NCBI GenBank assembly: GCA_900079685.1
Contig: LT599019.1
Location: 419,864 to 483,863 of the forward strand
DNA length: 64,000 nt
Reading direction: 5' to 3'
From: an uncultured delta proteobacterium
GTDB lineage: Bacteria > Desulfobacterota > Desulfovibrionia > Desulfovibrionales > Desulfovibrionaceae
The translations under genes were made by a program, and so were the position numbers. Below, in pieces: positions 63,310 through 64,000 of this stretch (its first letter is position 1; each line of letters begins with the position of its first letter). Below the pieces are notes generated by a model. That model did no database searches. It was not told where the DNA came from and was given only the letters and a program-made list of their open reading frames with translations.

Positions 63310-64000
63310 ATGAGCAGTACCGTTCAGACACAATCCAGCTATCTCCCCTCGGAATACTTTTCCGGCGGGTTGAGCATTTCCGGCTTGACGGGCAACGGGA
63401 CCGACTTCACCTCCATGATCGACCAGTTGCGGAAGATCGAAATGATCCCCACCCAGCGCATGCTGCGCTGGAAGTCGGAATGGCAGCAGCGGCAGGACGC
63501 GTTCGGCGTCGTCCGGGAAGCTCTGGTCAACTTGCGCGATGTCTGCGCCAAAATGAACACCATGGACAAGTTCCTGGTGAAAACGGCCACCAGCTCCCAG
63601 CCCAACTTCGCGACCGCCACGGCCTCCAGCTCGGCCATCGCCAACAGCTACAAGCTTGAGATCAAGCAGGAAGCTTCGGTCAACATCTGGAGCATGAACT
63701 CGGAATTCGCGGCCGGCACCACCAAGGTCACGGCCAGCGGCACGAGCGGCACCTTTGCCTATGAGTACCAGGGGAGCATCCGTTCCCTGACCGTTCCGCC
63801 GGATACCTCCCTGGAACAGCTCAAGAACATGATTAACAACGACACCAACAACCCCGGCGTGCGCGCGTCCCTCATCAAGAGCGCCAACGGCGTGACCTTC
63901 CAGATCAAGGGCATGGATACGGGCGCGAAGAATTCGCTCTCCATCCTCTCCACGACCGGGCTCACGGGCGGGTTCGCGGGCCAGAACTACGAGCCGCACA
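63310..64000 (+). CDS. fliD: Flagellar filament cap protein FliD, 5' part (runs off the window)
   Basis: 230 codons are visible with no stop. The N-terminus has the FliD pattern GLSISGLTGNGTDFTSMIDQL and LRWKSEWQQRQDAF, followed by Ser/Thr-rich sequence and a region suited to filament capping. FliD assembles flagellin at the filament tip. ATG 63310 is 55 nt after the predicted sigma54 start. Confidence 0.92.
   Translation, partial: MSSTVQTQSSYLPSEYFSGGLSISGLTGNGTDFTSMIDQLRKIEMIPTQRMLRWKSEWQQRQDAFGVVREALVNLRDVCAKMNTMDKFLVKTATSSQPNFATATASSSAIANSYKLEIKQEASVNIWSMNSEFAAGTTKVTASGTSGTFAYEYQGSIRSLTVPPDTSLEQLKNMINNDTNNPGVRASLIKSANGVTFQIKGMDTGAKNSLSILSTTGLTGGFAGQNYEPH

Overview
The window looks like chromosome of a high-GC, anaerobic, Gram-negative member of the Desulfovibrionaceae (Desulfovibrio/Bilophila-like). 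The evidence is a desulfoferrodoxin, rubredoxin and rubredoxin:oxygen oxidoreductase cluster, a Desulfovibrio-type outer-membrane porin, a futalosine-pathway menaquinone gene (mqnD), a TolQRA/TolC envelope, and a biotin-dependent sodium-pump decarboxylase module. Most of it is ordinary core genome. I see no prophage, CRISPR array or complete insertion sequence.

Layout. 1-1312: leftward mqnD and a CobD-like aminotransferase (cut by the window edge). 1575-5933: a PrpR-type sigma54 activator followed by a CitE-like lyase and a CaiB-type CoA-transferase, with a well-formed -24/-12 promoter and an upstream dyad. 6095-12856: leftward pgk, proB, obgE, a CAT-like acetyltransferase, a GNAT and rpmA/rplU, plus a rightward NudC. 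13117-17173: a PP-loop/NFACT-R-like protein and a large membrane TPR protein with a CCHC zinc knuckle. 17475-25361: SRP RNA, then the rod-shape operon mreB-mreC-mreD-mrdA-rodA-bactofilin and a sugar-phosphate transferase. 25493-29442: DUF401 permease, LarC1-like protein, YdjM-like protein and a serine hydrolase. 29608-33910: acyl-CoA ligase and XRE-cupin regulator behind a candidate leucine-type attenuator, a MITE, a GNAT, an alkyltransferase and a fluoride channel. 34174-37932: tolA-tolR-tolQ and divergent tolC. 38199-40638: oxygen/superoxide defence. 40736-44710: a CII-like regulator, uvrC and a porin. 45498-55891: EAL-HDOD protein, phoH-pgpH-ybeY, an unknown gene with a sigma54-like promoter, a methyltransferase, a DEAD helicase, a phosphatase and a small membrane protein. 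56313-61885: sodium-pump decarboxylase subunits, BirA, a biotin carrier and the BioMNY transporter. 61904-64000: TauE/SafE permease, a MITE and the 5' part of fliD.

The strongest unusual signals are regulatory. (i) A 26-codon leader peptide with four consecutive Leu codons sits ahead of a hairpin-plus-U7 terminator, upstream of an XRE-cupin regulator and acyl-CoA ligase. (ii) mreC apparently starts at AUU behind a perfect Shine-Dalgarno. (iii) Four sequences have correctly spaced sigma54 -24/-12 elements, ahead of the CitE operon, the zinc-knuckle protein, an unknown 219-aa protein and fliD. (iv) Three or more small inverted-repeat elements abut gene ends. (v) A sodium pump, biotin ligase, biotin carrier and biotin transporter are co-located, with a long untranslated leader in front. 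All functional statements rest on reading motifs by eye; no database search was run.
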